Source: Maribacter algarum (ex Zhang et al. 2020) (GTDB taxonomy: Bacteria > Bacteroidota > Bacteroidia > Flavobacteriales > Flavobacteriaceae). From it: a DNA stretch of 64,000 nt. Shown here in pieces: positions 55,699-64,000 of this stretch (the first letter of the stretch is position 1; each line of letters starts with the position of its first letter). Location: assembly GCF_005885635.1 (NCBI RefSeq), contig NZ_VATY01000005.1:351507-415506 (forward strand). Reading direction: 5' to 3'. The position numbers and the translations under genes were made by a program. The notes under the pieces are model-generated. The model ran no database searches. It saw nothing but the letters and a program-made list of their open reading frames with translations, and was not told the DNA's origin.

Positions 55699-56961
55699 AT
55701 GCGAAACAGTCTTTTCTCTTTTCTCTTTTTTCTCTTTTCTCTGCATATTTCGGCTTCCTCTATTCTTATACCTATGGATGCTGAGGGTCAAAAAAATCAC
55801 CTTAAAGCATACGGAATCACATATTGGGTTTTGACCAAACAACAAAAAGTTCAATGGTTATTGAACTACCGTGGTGGTTCTTTTTTATTACCTGATGGAG
55901 AAAGCATTCGAAAAGAATGTCAGATTAGAGGGGTTTCTTTTGAGATTCTTTCCGATGGACAAACGCAGGGAATTTTAGAATCTATAAGTAGTCCTTCTCA
56001 AAACCAGGAAGCTGTGGTTTTAGAAAAAGCTCCAAAAGTTGCGGTATATTCTCCCAAAGGAAATCAGCCGTGGGATGATGCGGTAACCATGGTGCTTACT
56101 TATGCTGAGATTCCTTATGAAACCGTTTATGACGAAGAGGTTTTAGATGATAAATTAGCATTGTTCGATTGGTTACACCTGCACCATGAAGATTTTTCAG
56201 GACAATATGGTAAATTCTATGGTGCTTACAGAGCTACACCATGGTACATACAGCAAAAACAAGAGGCAGAGGCTTTGGCTACCAAATTAGGGTTTTCAAA
56301 AGTTTCGGAAGAAAAAAGGGCTGTAGCACTAAAGATTCGAAAATACGTTATAGGCGGAGGATTTATGTTTGCAATGTGCTCAGCAACGGATAGTTTTGAT
56401 ATTGCTTTGTCTGCTTCCGATGGAGTAGATATCTGTGAACCAATGTTCGACGGCGATCCTTCTGACGCCAATTATCAAAGCAAATTGAATTTCAATAAAA
56501 CTTTTGCTTTTAAAGATTTTACCTTGGAAAGGAATCCTTTGAAATATGAGTTCTCGACTATTGATATGACCTCAAAAAGAAGAGTTCCTAAAGAATCTGA
56601 TTATTTTTCACTAATGGATTTCTCAGCTAAATGGGATCCAGTGCCTACCATGCTTTGTCAAAATCATACGGCTTTGGTAAAAGGTTTTATGGGGCAGACC
56701 ACTTCTTTTGAGCGTAAAGAAATAAAATCAAACGTTTTAATATTAGGGGAGAATAAGCGGAACGAAGAAGCACGTTATATACATGGCATACAAGGAAAAG
56801 GCTTTTTCACATTCTACGGAGGTCACGATCCAGAAGACTACCAGCATAGGGTAGGGGACCCAAAAACGGAATTGGAATTGCACCCAACTTCACCGGGTTA
56901 TCGCCTTATCTTAAACAACGTGTTGTTTCCTGCAGCCCAGAAGAAGAAGCAAAAGACTTAA
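55699..56961 (+). CDS. Conserved Bacteroidetes secreted protein, often named 'asparagine synthetase B'
   Basis: 420 aa with a Sec signal (FFLFSLHISASSILIP). The body holds ILIPMDAEGQKNHLKAYGITYWVL, VAVYSPKGNQPWDDAVTMVLTYAEIPYETVYD, and HDPEDYQHRVGDPKTELELHPTSPGYRLILNN; the second part recalls class-I glutamine-amidotransferase-like folds. Public names call it asparagine synthetase B, but no ATP-pyrophosphatase or N-terminal Cys nucleophile is visible and it is exported, so that name is not supported. Function unknown. Confidence 0.7.
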   Translation: MRNSLFSFLFFLFSLHISASSILIPMDAEGQKNHLKAYGITYWVLTKQQKVQWLLNYRGGSFLLPDGESIRKECQIRGVSFEILSDGQTQGILESISSPSQNQEAVVLEKAPKVAVYSPKGNQPWDDAVTMVLTYAEIPYETVYDEEVLDDKLALFDWLHLHHEDFSGQYGKFYGAYRATPWYIQQKQEAEALATKLGFSKVSEEKRAVALKIRKYVIGGGFMFAMCSATDSFDIALSASDGVDICEPMFDGDPSDANYQSKLNFNKTFAFKDFTLERNPLKYEFSTIDMTSKRRVPKESDYFSLMDFSAKWDPVPTMLCQNHTALVKGFMGQTTSFERKEIKSNVLILGENKRNEEARYIHGIQGKGFFTFYGGHDPEDYQHRVGDPKTELELHPTSPGYRLILNNVLFPAAQKKKQKT

Positions 56962-57759
56962 TTAGCTTTTTAAAAGTTTCTCCAAAATTCGCTCTACACC
57001 AAAATCATTATTACTACTAGTCTTAAAATTTGCAACTTTCAGAACATTTTGGTGAGCATTTTCCATGGCGAAACTATATTTCGCTTTCCCAAGCATTTCC
57101 AAATCATTATTATAGTCTCCAAATACCATAGTTTCGTTAGAGCTTATCCCAAATTCATTTTGCAGTTTCTCAAGTGCAAATCCCTTATTGGCATCAGTAT
57201 GATTTAAATCAACCCAATTTAGTCCGGAAACTTTTACTTTGATTTGGTCTTCCAAGTCCTTCATTGCAGGATAGATGTGATTTTCAGCACTAATATTGTG
57301 ATACACCGCAATCTTTATGATTTCGTCAGTTACCGTGCTAAAGTCTTCATGGATTTCGTAACTAGCATAGTATTCCTTTAACTGTTCAAGAAAGGGTACG
57401 GATTTACCATCAAAATAGGCATTGTACTTACCGCATAGCATAGCATGAGCACCATCAATCTTATCAATTTTGGAGAGCAAAGAACTTTTAAGGCTATTCT
57501 GAATAGGGGTGACTAAAAGCTCTTTTTCTTTTTCCTTAACGAGTGCACCATTTTCGGCTATTACCAGAATATCATTTTTAATTGGTTCTAGTTTATGTAC
57601 AATGCTGGCATATTGCCTTCCGCTGGCTGCAACAAAAAGAATATTCCGTTTTTGTAGTTCTTCAAACAATTCAAAAAAACGGTTACTAACTTCGTGTTTG
57701 GAGTTTAACAAGGTACCATCCATGTCAGACACTACCATTTTTACTTGAGATAAATCCAT
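56962..57759 (-). CDS. HAD-superfamily Cof-type phosphatase
   Basis: 265 aa. Motif I VVSDMDGTLLNSKHE near residue 10, VAASGRQYASI (motif II), and MVFGDYNNDLEMLG (motif IV), with a C2-type cap between. Acts on sugar phosphates or similar cytoplasmic metabolites. It meets the preceding gene tail to tail without a gap. Confidence 0.9.
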   Translation of the reverse strand: MDLSQVKMVVSDMDGTLLNSKHEVSNRFFELFEELQKRNILFVAASGRQYASIVHKLEPIKNDILVIAENGALVKEKEKELLVTPIQNSLKSSLLSKIDKIDGAHAMLCGKYNAYFDGKSVPFLEQLKEYYASYEIHEDFSTVTDEIIKIAVYHNISAENHIYPAMKDLEDQIKVKVSGLNWVDLNHTDANKGFALEKLQNEFGISSNETMVFGDYNNDLEMLGKAKYSFAMENAHQNVLKVANFKTSSNNDFGVERILEKLLKS

Positions 57760-57849
57760 ACTTAAGAATAAGGGATAAAGGTATTTCTTATAATATTAAT
57801 TATGGTGTGGTTGGATAAAGTTTTACATTTATTTTATACATCACATTCC

Positions 57850-58272
57850 ATGCAACATTATCAAAAACAAATTAGGCTAAGATCTTATAAAAGAGGCTTC
57901 CATCTTATTTCTGACACCGTTCTGAATAGTATTCCTGAAATAAAGCATATCCAATCAGGAATGCTTCAAGTGTTTATAAAACATACTTCTGCCAGTTTGA
58001 CTATCAATGAAAATGCCGACCTAACCGTTCGCGTAGATTTCGAAAGTCATATGAATATTATGGTTCCTGAAGATGCACCTTATTACGTACATACATATGA
58101 AGGTCCTGATGACATGCCCGCGCATATCAAAGCTTCATTGATGGGTGCTTCAGTGCAAATCCCAATAACGGATGGTAAGCTGAATCTAGGTATTTGGCAA
58201 GGAATTTACCTCTGCGAACATCGCGATAAGGCCTCTGGTAGGAATTTGGTAATCTCTGCTTTCGGAATATGA
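57850..58272 (+). CDS. YjbQ family protein (secondary thiamine-phosphate synthase type)
   Basis: 140 aa from ATG at 57850. Family core FIKHTSASLTINENADLTVRVDFE with His and Glu, GPDDMPAHIKASLMGASVQIPI and GIWQGIYLCEHRD. The thiamine-phosphate synthase activity is weak in tested members, so the real role is open. Confidence 0.88.
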   Translation: MQHYQKQIRLRSYKRGFHLISDTVLNSIPEIKHIQSGMLQVFIKHTSASLTINENADLTVRVDFESHMNIMVPEDAPYYVHTYEGPDDMPAHIKASLMGASVQIPITDGKLNLGIWQGIYLCEHRDKASGRNLVISAFGI

Positions 58273-58317
58273 TGTATTCTTAATAACTTGTAATGTACAA
58301 ACCATAATACAAAACAC

Positions 58318-58590
58318 ATGACCACAGAAGAGTCCATCCTAAACAAAATTCAAATTTTAATTACCAATCATTTTGAAACTCCAGAGGAAGCATTCAGTTT
58401 TTTTGATGCGGATAGTAGCGGAAAGCTGAAAAAAAGTGAGATAGTAAAACTCTTAAAGCAAGCTGAAATTAATGGATTTATAAGAGGTCTAGTCGGTTCT
58501 AAGCTTATTGAAGGTTATGATAAAAGTGATGATGAAGAAATTGATTGGCAAGAGTTTAAAGCAGCTGTAGACAAAATCAAAACAGCTTAG
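58318..58590 (+). CDS. EF-hand domain protein
   Basis: 90 aa. Two calcium-binding loops: D-A-D-S-S-G-K-L-K-K-S-E near residue 29 and D-K-S-D-D-E-E-I-D-W-Q-E near 71. No signal peptide, so cytosolic. It lies 45 bases after YjbQ in the same direction. Confidence 0.82.
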   Translation: MTTEESILNKIQILITNHFETPEEAFSFFDADSSGKLKKSEIVKLLKQAEINGFIRGLVGSKLIEGYDKSDDEEIDWQEFKAAVDKIKTA

Positions 58591-58605
58591 AAGCTTTATA
58601 TAAAT

Positions 58606-58638
58606 AAAAAATCCGATTCGTTAGAATCGGATTTTTTT
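58606..58638. terminator. Bidirectional terminator between the EF-hand gene and rplT
   Basis: AAAAATCCGATTC-GTTA-GAATCGGATTTTTTT: a strong stem with A and T runs on both sides, between convergent genes. Confidence 0.9.
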
Positions 58639-58658
58639 AAGTGAGATATATTTAAAAT

Positions 58659-59003
58659 CTATTTTACTTTATCTACTAAGGCTTTAAAAGCATCTGGGTG
58701 ATTCATGGCTAAATCGGCTAAAACCTTACGGTTTAATTCGATGTTATTTGCTTTTACCTTTCCCATAAATTGTGAGTAGGACATTCCATGCATACGGGCA
58801 CCTGCATTAATACGGGTAATCCATAAAGCTCGGAAGTTTCTTTTCTTGTTTCTACGATCTCTATAAGCATATAACATTGCTTTTTCGACCGCGTTTTTAG
58901 CTACTGTCCAGACATTTTTACGTCTTCCGAAGTAACCTTTGGCTTGCTTCATAACCTTTTTTCTTCTGGCTCTTGAAGCGACTGCATTTACTGATCTTGG
59001 CAT
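58659..59003 (-). CDS. rplT: 50S ribosomal protein L20
   Basis: 114 aa, basic; [32 protein letters not shown] and NRKVLADLA are diagnostic. Binds 23S rRNA early in assembly and in many bacteria represses its own operon. Last gene of thrS-infC-rpmI-rplT. Confidence 0.97.
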   Translation of the reverse strand: MPRSVNAVASRARRKKVMKQAKGYFGRRKNVWTVAKNAVEKAMLYAYRDRRNKKRNFRALWITRINAGARMHGMSYSQFMGKVKANNIELNRKVLADLAMNHPDAFKALVDKVK

Positions 59004-59097
59004 TTCTTTAATTGTTTTTTGTAGTAGGCGTCCTCAAATCGTTTCAGGAACTTTTTTAGCCTAACTCCATGGTTAATAATTTACCGTTTGCGAATAA

Positions 59098-59295
59098 TTA
59101 CTTTAAACGTAATTGTTCTTTAATACTGTTAACATCAGCTTGGTGAACCAAACCGTCATGTGTTAACTTAAGCTTACGCTTTTTTGATTTCTTTGTCAAG
59201 ATGTGACTTTTGAAAGCGTGCTTTCTTTTGATTTTACCAGTTCCCGTAAGCTTGAACCGCTTTTTAGCGCTGGATTTTGTTTTCTGTTTAGGCAT
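59098..59295 (-). CDS. rpmI: 50S ribosomal protein L35
   Basis: 65 aa: [20 protein letters not shown] and [14 protein letters not shown]. Standard length and place between infC and rplT. Confidence 0.97.
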   Translation of the reverse strand: MPKQKTKSSAKKRFKLTGTGKIKRKHAFKSHILTKKSKKRKLKLTHDGLVHQADVNSIKEQLRLK

Positions 59296-59381
59296 TTTTC
59301 CTAATGTATTTAATTATCTCACTATATGCTGAACTTGTTTCAGTATCTAACTAAACCAATATTCAGTTTCTTTCATACTAA

Positions 59382-59410
59382 ACGCCGCTTATCAATTAAG
59401 TAAGCAGCGT
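59382..59410 (-). promoter_or_regulatory. Hairpin in the infC-rpmI gap, candidate L20/L35 leader
   Basis: ACGCCGCTTA and TAAGCAGCGT form a 10-bp stem with one mismatch and a 9-base loop in the 147 bases between infC and rpmI. Ribosomal-protein leaders at this place exist in other phyla; here no known family was recognised. Confidence 0.4.
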
Positions 59411-59442
59411 CCTGTAATAGTATTGAAAACGAACTAGGTTCG

Positions 59443-60000
59443 TTACTTTCCTTTTGTTTTCGGAGCGATGAACATAGTCATACGCTTTCCTTCTAATCTT
59501 GGCATCTGCTCTACCTTTCCTAATTCTTCTAACTCAGATGCTAAACGGAGTAATAATATTTCTCCCTGATCTTTATAAACTATTGAGCGACCTTTAAAAA
59601 AAACGTATGCCTTTAATTTGGCTCCATCCTTTAAAAACTTCTCAGCATGTTTCTTTTTAAACTCGTAATCGTGGTCATCCGTATTAGGGCCAAACCTGAT
59701 TTCTTTAACCACAACCTTAGAGGCTTTGGCTTTCATTACCTTTTCCCGCTTCTTTTGCTCGTAAAGGAATTTCTTATAATCGATTATCTTACAAACTGGA
59801 GGATCTGCCTTTGGTGATATTTCGACCAAATCTAACCCAAGTTCTTCTGACTTCGCCATGGCTTCCGCCAATGGATAGACTCCTACTTCTACATTATCAC
59901 CAACCAAGCGAACTTCTGGGGAGATAATTCTTGCATTGATTTTGTGTGGGTTTTTGTTTTCCCTTCTAGGTTGGGGCCTAAATCTTTTTCGTATTGCTAT
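59443..60000 (-). CDS. infC: Translation initiation factor IF-3 with an apparent ATA start codon
   Basis: 185 aa if started at ATA 59998-60000: the protein then reads (M)[21 protein letters not shown], the standard N-terminus of Bacteroidetes IF-3, and a stop (TAA) stands two codons earlier, leaving no ATG/GTG/TTG for the full domain. The first ordinary start (TTG at 59907) would begin inside RLVGDN and lose half of the N-terminal domain. The core [23 protein letters not shown] text ([19 protein letters not shown]) and [11 protein letters not shown] are intact. In E. coli infC starts with AUU for autoregulation, so a rare start is expected. Confidence 0.88.
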   Translation of the reverse strand: MAIRKRFRPQPRRENKNPHKINARIISPEVRLVGDNVEVGVYPLAEAMAKSEELGLDLVEISPKADPPVCKIIDYKKFLYEQKKREKVMKAKASKVVVKEIRFGPNTDDHDYEFKKKHAEKFLKDGAKLKAYVFFKGRSIVYKDQGEILLLRLASELEELGKVEQMPRLEGKRMTMFIAPKTKGK

Positions 60001-60031
60001 GACTTATTATTTTTAGTTAAACTTAATTTTT

Positions 60032-61972
60032 TTAAAACGACTTTAAGGTACTATTTATTTCTGTATCGACCAAGTCAGCAAGGTCATCAACTGATATTGC
60101 TCCTAAGTCTTCTCCTCCGTGTCGTCGGACAGAAATGGTGTTAGCCGCTTCGTCGTTTTCCCCAACAATCAGCATAAATGGAATTTTATTCATTTCTGCC
60201 TCACGTATTTTCTTTCCAACAGTTTCATTTCTGTTGTCAAGAAGCGCGCGAATTTCGTTATTTTCTAGGGATTTTAAAACTTTTTCAGCATATTTTTCGT
60301 TTTTCTCACTCACAGGTAAAACAATAGCCTGATCTGGAATCAACCATAAAGGGAAATTACCACCAGTATGTTCAAGTAATAAGGCTATAAAACGTTCCAT
60401 GCTTCCAAAAGGCGCGCGATGAATCATGATAGGTCTATGTTGCTGGTTATCACTTCCTTTATAGGTCAGGTCAAAACGCTCGGGAAGGGTGTAGTCAACC
60501 TGTATGGTGCCTAATTGCCATTGTCTTCCAAGTGCGTCTTTTACCATAAAATCAAGTTTTGGTCCGTAAAATGCTGCTTCGCCCTCCTCAATTATATAAT
60601 CAAGTCCTTTTTCCTTTGCAGCATTGATAATCGCATTTTCAGCTTTCTGCCAATTCTCAACCGTGCCTATATATTTTTCAGGTTTTTTTGGGTCTCTAAC
60701 AGATACTTGAGCCGTGAAATTTTCAAATCCTAAGGAACCTAAAACATAAAGAGATAGGTCAATTACATTCATGAATTCCTGGTCTACTTGGTCAGGAGTA
60801 CAAAAAATATGGGCGTCATCTTGGGTGAACCCTCTAACCCTTGTAAGGCCATGTAGTTCACCACTCTGTTCATAACGATATACGGTGCCAAATTCAGCAT
60901 ATCTTTTCGGCAAGTCTTTATAGCTAAAAGGTTTATGATTGAAAATCTCACAGTGGTGAGGACAGTTCATTGGTTTTAACAAGAACTCTTCACCATCTTT
61001 TGGTGTGTTTATAGGTTGAAAACTATCTTCTCCGTATTTTGCATAATGTCCTGAAGTTACGTAAAGTTCTTTCTGGCCTATATGCGGGCTAACTACCATT
61101 TCATAACCAGCTTTTTTCTGAGCTTTCTTTAAAAATTGCTCCAAACGCTCTCTTAAAGCTGCACCTTTCGGTAACCATAATGGAAGGCCTTGTCCAACTT
61201 TTTGGGAAAAGGTGAATAGTTCCAGTTCCTTACCTAATTTTCGATGATCACGTTTTTTGGCTTCCTCTAAGAGTTCAAGGTATTCGGTGAGCTCTTTCTG
61301 CTTCGGAAATGAAATTCCATAAACACGTGTGAGCTGCGGTTTATTTTCATCTCCTCTCCAATAGGCACCTGCTACGCTTAAGACCTTAATTGCTTTTACG
61401 ATTCCTGTGTTTGGAATATGACCTCCTCTGCATAAGTCTGTAAAGGAGTCATGGTCGCAAAATGTAATTGTACCATCCTCTAAATTTTCTATGAGTTCTA
61501 CCTTATATTCATTACCCTCAGAATTGTATTTCGCTAATGCATCAGCTTTTGAAACCGCTCGCATTGAGAAGGTATGTTTTCCTCGAGCAATTTCCAAAGC
61601 CTTTTTTTCTATTGTCGGAAAGTCTTTATCAGAAATACTTCCTTCTGGCAGGTCGACATCATAATAGAATCCATTATCGATGGCGGGGCCTATGGTAAGT
61701 TTAATTCCAGGGTATAATTCCTCTAGTGCCTGAGCAACAATGTGAGAAGTAGAATGCCAAAAAGCTTTCTTTCCCTCAGGATTTTTCCATGTATACAAAA
61801 CCAAAGAGCCATCTTCATTCAAAGGAGTCACTGTTTCAACAATAGCATCGTTAAATTTTGCTGAGATAACGTTCCGTGCCAAACCTTCGCTAATGCTTAG
61901 TGCCACATCCATTGCAGTACTTCCTTTACTATATTCCTTTATAGTCCCGTCAGGTAAAGTAATCTTAATCAT
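60032..61972 (-). CDS. thrS: Threonyl-tRNA synthetase
   Basis: 646 aa: TGS and SAD editing domains at the start (MIKITLPDGTIKEYSKGSTAMDVAL, HSTSHIVAQALEELYP, TDLCRGGHIPNTG), class II catalytic motifs (MNCPHHCEIF, RGFTQDDAHIFC, HRAPFGSMERFIALLLEH), and the anticodon domain. Full length. Upstream of infC by 31 bases. Confidence 0.97.
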   Translation of the reverse strand: MIKITLPDGTIKEYSKGSTAMDVALSISEGLARNVISAKFNDAIVETVTPLNEDGSLVLYTWKNPEGKKAFWHSTSHIVAQALEELYPGIKLTIGPAIDNGFYYDVDLPEGSISDKDFPTIEKKALEIARGKHTFSMRAVSKADALAKYNSEGNEYKVELIENLEDGTITFCDHDSFTDLCRGGHIPNTGIVKAIKVLSVAGAYWRGDENKPQLTRVYGISFPKQKELTEYLELLEEAKKRDHRKLGKELELFTFSQKVGQGLPLWLPKGAALRERLEQFLKKAQKKAGYEMVVSPHIGQKELYVTSGHYAKYGEDSFQPINTPKDGEEFLLKPMNCPHHCEIFNHKPFSYKDLPKRYAEFGTVYRYEQSGELHGLTRVRGFTQDDAHIFCTPDQVDQEFMNVIDLSLYVLGSLGFENFTAQVSVRDPKKPEKYIGTVENWQKAENAIINAAKEKGLDYIIEEGEAAFYGPKLDFMVKDALGRQWQLGTIQVDYTLPERFDLTYKGSDNQQHRPIMIHRAPFGSMERFIALLLEHTGGNFPLWLIPDQAIVLPVSEKNEKYAEKVLKSLENNEIRALLDNRNETVGKKIREAEMNKIPFMLIVGENDEAANTISVRRHGGEDLGAISVDDLADLVDTEINSTLKSF

Positions 61973-61995
61973 GATATATCCTTATAATAAGTGCG

Positions 61996-62026
61996 CAAAG
62001 ATAGCACCTTGTTATGTCGCAGACAA
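61996..62026 (-). promoter_or_regulatory. Promoter of the thrS-infC-rpmI-rplT cluster
   Basis: On the minus strand TTG (62024-62026), 20 bases, then TATCTTTG (61996-62003), 24 bases before the thrS ATG. It matches the Bacteroidetes TTG/TAnnTTTG promoter well. Confidence 0.72.
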
Positions 62027-62147
62027 TAGGGATATGGAGATTGTCAATTCTGTTTTTTATCAAATCCCCTTTAGTTTGAGACAACTAAAAGCTCAATTTG
62101 ACTAATTTAGTTGGCGCCTTTAATAAAAACTAATCAACCAAGAATCA

Positions 62148-63467
62148 ATGAACAATAATAAGAATCAGCAAAACGAAAAATTTAAAAAATGGCTCGATAT
62201 TCTGCAACAAGAAAGCTGGCAGCTTGAATTAATAATCTCTGGGTTTGCCATTTATGGTTTATTTATGGTTATTGACCCAATTCGGGTATCTATCTTAAAA
62301 GCACAAATTGATGACAACATGTATTCGGGCCTATTCTGGGCAGGATTATATGTGTCATGGTTTATTTTGACAGTTAATCTTCTCGCTCATGTAGTTTTAA
62401 GAGGTTTATGGATAGGTGCCATTGGGCTTCGTTATGTTTCGGGAGAAATTGACTACGACGCACTTAATTACAATATTAAATTTTTGAACCATCTAAAAAA
62501 AAGAGTTGGCTCTTTTGATGACTATGTTGCCAAACTTGAAAAGTATTGCAGTGTTATTTTTTCAATTACTTTTCTTTTGATCTTCTATATGCTCGGTGTA
62601 TTATTGATTATTTTTCTAATGTCTTCTTTGGAAAGTTGGGTCGGTGAACCAGAGGTCTCCAATTATAAAGCATGGATTGGTGTGCCTTTGATTATTCTAA
62701 TAGTGTTGGGTTCATTGTTGACGTTTATTGATTTTATTTCTCAAGGATGGTTGAAGAGAAAAAAATGGACCACTTTCTTCTACTACCCCATTTATTGGTT
62801 ATTTAAATATTTGACTTTATCCTTTTTATATCGTCCTATGGTATACAATCTATTGGATACGAAGTTTGGGAAGCGTTTGAGCCTTATAATGGTTCCATTA
62901 TATATAGGAATTTCTATATTGGCCGGAATGAGTTTCAGAACTTCAAATTATTTGGATTTCGGTTCGAGGTCCACGGCTGAGGTTGCGAACGTTAAGAATT
63001 ATGAGGAATTTATTGAGGATGAAATGGATTACGTTAATTTGGCTTCTATTCCTTCAAAGGTCATAACCGACCCCTTTCTTCAGGTATTCATTATGTACGG
63101 CAGTGCAGTTGAAGATGATGTTTTTTATTTCTATGAAGAGCTTAAACCAAATGAAGATATGAGAGGATTTGAAAGCCCAATTAAGTTTGGTTCTAATAGC
63201 GATTGGCGTAGCTCAAAAAAACCGTTGAAAGATTATTTAGAAGCTTTGCAGCAAATGTATCGGATTAGAATAGATTCTATAAGCTTTCCAACAGAATTGG
63301 TGTTGACAGAAAACAAGAAAAATCAGAAAGGATACGAAACTTTTTTAGATATGAAAGATATGGCAAGGGGAAGACATCTTTTGGAAGTTGCTAGAAAGAC
63401 ACATTTGGCAGATAGTGTTTATTTCAGAAAAATAGTTCAAATACCTTTTTGGTATTATCCAGATTAG
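62148..63467 (+). CDS. Hypothetical multi-pass membrane protein
   Basis: 439 aa. Hydrophobic segments near residues 28-48, 62-85, 132-158, 176-197 and 240-262, then a soluble part of about 170 residues rich in E, D, K. No known domain was recognised and no enzyme motif seen. It is placed alone between the thrS promoter and the probable rRNA operon. Start at ATG 62148; the frame is clean. Confidence 0.7.
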   Translation: MNNNKNQQNEKFKKWLDILQQESWQLELIISGFAIYGLFMVIDPIRVSILKAQIDDNMYSGLFWAGLYVSWFILTVNLLAHVVLRGLWIGAIGLRYVSGEIDYDALNYNIKFLNHLKKRVGSFDDYVAKLEKYCSVIFSITFLLIFYMLGVLLIIFLMSSLESWVGEPEVSNYKAWIGVPLIILIVLGSLLTFIDFISQGWLKRKKWTTFFYYPIYWLFKYLTLSFLYRPMVYNLLDTKFGKRLSLIMVPLYIGISILAGMSFRTSNYLDFGSRSTAEVANVKNYEEFIEDEMDYVNLASIPSKVITDPFLQVFIMYGSAVEDDVFYFYEELKPNEDMRGFESPIKFGSNSDWRSSKKPLKDYLEALQQMYRIRIDSISFPTELVLTENKKNQKGYETFLDMKDMARGRHLLEVARKTHLADSVYFRKIVQIPFWYYPD

Positions 63468-63653
63468 GAAAATAAACTACTTTTTCCATATAATGTTTTA
63501 AGCTTATCTATTTTTGGCGACATTTCTTGTGCTCTTAAAGATTTTCCTTTAAATTTATTATCCTTTTTTAGTTAAGGCTAAGATGTAAAAATCTCATAGT
63601 TAGTATTTTGTGAAATAGGGTGAAAAAAAGTTAAAAAAATTGCTGTATTTCGC

Positions 63654-63683
63654 TTGGTGAATTAAAAAAGCATCTTACATTTG
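63654..63683 (+). promoter_or_regulatory. Tandem promoter P1 of the probable rRNA operon
   Basis: TTG (63654-63656), 19 bases, TACATTTG (63676-63683), then CAGGCCGTTA. Confidence 0.78.
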
Positions 63684-63795
63684 CAGGCCGTTAAACAAAT
63701 ATGGTTTAGTGGTATTTAAAGAGGTTACGTTCTTAAAGATTAAATGTTGTTTTTATCGCCTTCTGAAAAAAAGAATCTTTTTTTCAATTAAAAGA

Positions 63796-63825
63796 TTGCG
63801 GGTTAAAAAAACAGTTATATATTTG
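63796..63825 (+). promoter_or_regulatory. Tandem promoter P2 of the probable rRNA operon
   Basis: TTG (63796-63798), 19 bases, TATATTTG (63818-63825), then CAGCCGCTTA. Same spacing and a similar start region as P1, exactly 142 bases downstream. Confidence 0.8.
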
Positions 63826-64000
63826 CAGCCGCTTAGAGAAATCTGGGTGACGAAACTGCAAGTTTTAGGAGTAGTTTTTTATTTGAAGTTCATTGACAGA
63901 TTGTAGAGACAGCGCACACATCCTTATAAGGGTGTGATGTAAAGTAAGAATCATATATATGGTTGGAAGAAATTCCGAACATATAAGAATTAGATCGAGA

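Larger units (their letters stand above)
63468..64000 (+). other. Leader of a probable rRNA operon (16S gene not in window)
   Basis: About 530 bases without a gene. Two tandem strong promoters (listed separately) are followed by TTCATTGACAGATTG, a pattern common in Bacteroidetes rRNA leaders, and paired stretches CACACATCCTT/AAGGGTGTG (63915-63937) and TATATG/CATATA further on, as expected for processing stems. The 16S start would lie just beyond the right edge. Confidence 0.6.

Noticed and set aside
61990..62010. GTGCGCAAAGATAGCACC as a fourth copy of the island palindrome
   Set aside because: It only shares the first few bases; it is explained by the thrS -7 box TATCTTTG on the minus strand.
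63709..63906. 65-codon frame near the right edge
   Set aside because: It crosses both the second promoter and the leader region and has no coding character.
1..64000. CRISPR array
   Set aside because: No regularly spaced repeats of 25-40 bases and no cas genes were seen.

Overview
The window looks like part of a marine Flavobacteriaceae chromosome (Bacteroidetes). The clues are a red-algal galactan utilisation cluster with sulfatases and GH117 enzymes, Bacteroidetes-type promoters (TTG, about 19-20 nt, then TAnnTTTG), lipoprotein signal peptides, a split transketolase, TonB receptors with a carboxypeptidase-like N-terminus, and DUF6660 and HYC_CC_PP family proteins. No species is claimed.

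Region 1 (1-15260) is a polysaccharide utilisation locus. On the minus strand, in order of transcription, it holds a secreted carbohydrate-binding FAD oxidoreductase, a secreted protein with a covalent-flavinylation motif, two GH117 enzymes, a sulfatase, a GH127-type glycosidase, a sugar MFS transporter, a GH16 endo-galactanase and a second sulfatase. A GH29 gene, cut by the left edge, converges on it. Together these could desulfate and cleave an agar/porphyran- or carrageenan-like galactan, release anhydro-sugars and import them. No SusC/SusD pair lies inside the window.

Region 2 (15592-44393) is mobile DNA at a tRNA-Lys gene. An intact tyrosine recombinase sits beside the tRNA 3' end. A decayed copy of the same recombinase, with the same flank and a 37-bp copy of the tRNA 3' end, lies 27.8 kb away next to the polysaccharide locus. 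This is the layout of two related elements integrated in tandem at one tRNA. The younger element carries bfmA, radC and ssb remnants of a transfer module. Its cargo is an RND metal-efflux operon (with an acetolactate-decarboxylase-like lipoprotein), a sulfation module (sulfotransferase, GT-C transferase, GtrA, methyltransferase, and PAPS genes cysC/D/N/Q), and a second metal operon (DUF6660, TonB receptor, Fur-family regulator, DUF3703, P-type ATPase) with two matching operator-like palindromes.

Region 3 (44531-63467) is ordinary chromosome: aroK, a phosphoribosyltransferase, an S4 protein, an FKBP lipoprotein, a porin-like protein, split transketolase, tgt, an LptF/G permease, a DMT transporter, accA, dnaB, a HAD phosphatase, YjbQ, an EF-hand protein, the thrS-infC-rpmI-rplT cluster (infC apparently starting at ATA), and a membrane protein. 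The last 400 bases carry two tandem strong promoters and a structured leader, probably of an rRNA operon that begins just past the right edge.

Most worth following are the CBM-FAD oxidoreductase plus flavinylated partner pair, the tandem tRNA-Lys islands that may have delivered the algal-galactan locus, the ALDC-fold metal lipoprotein, and the mobile sulfation module.
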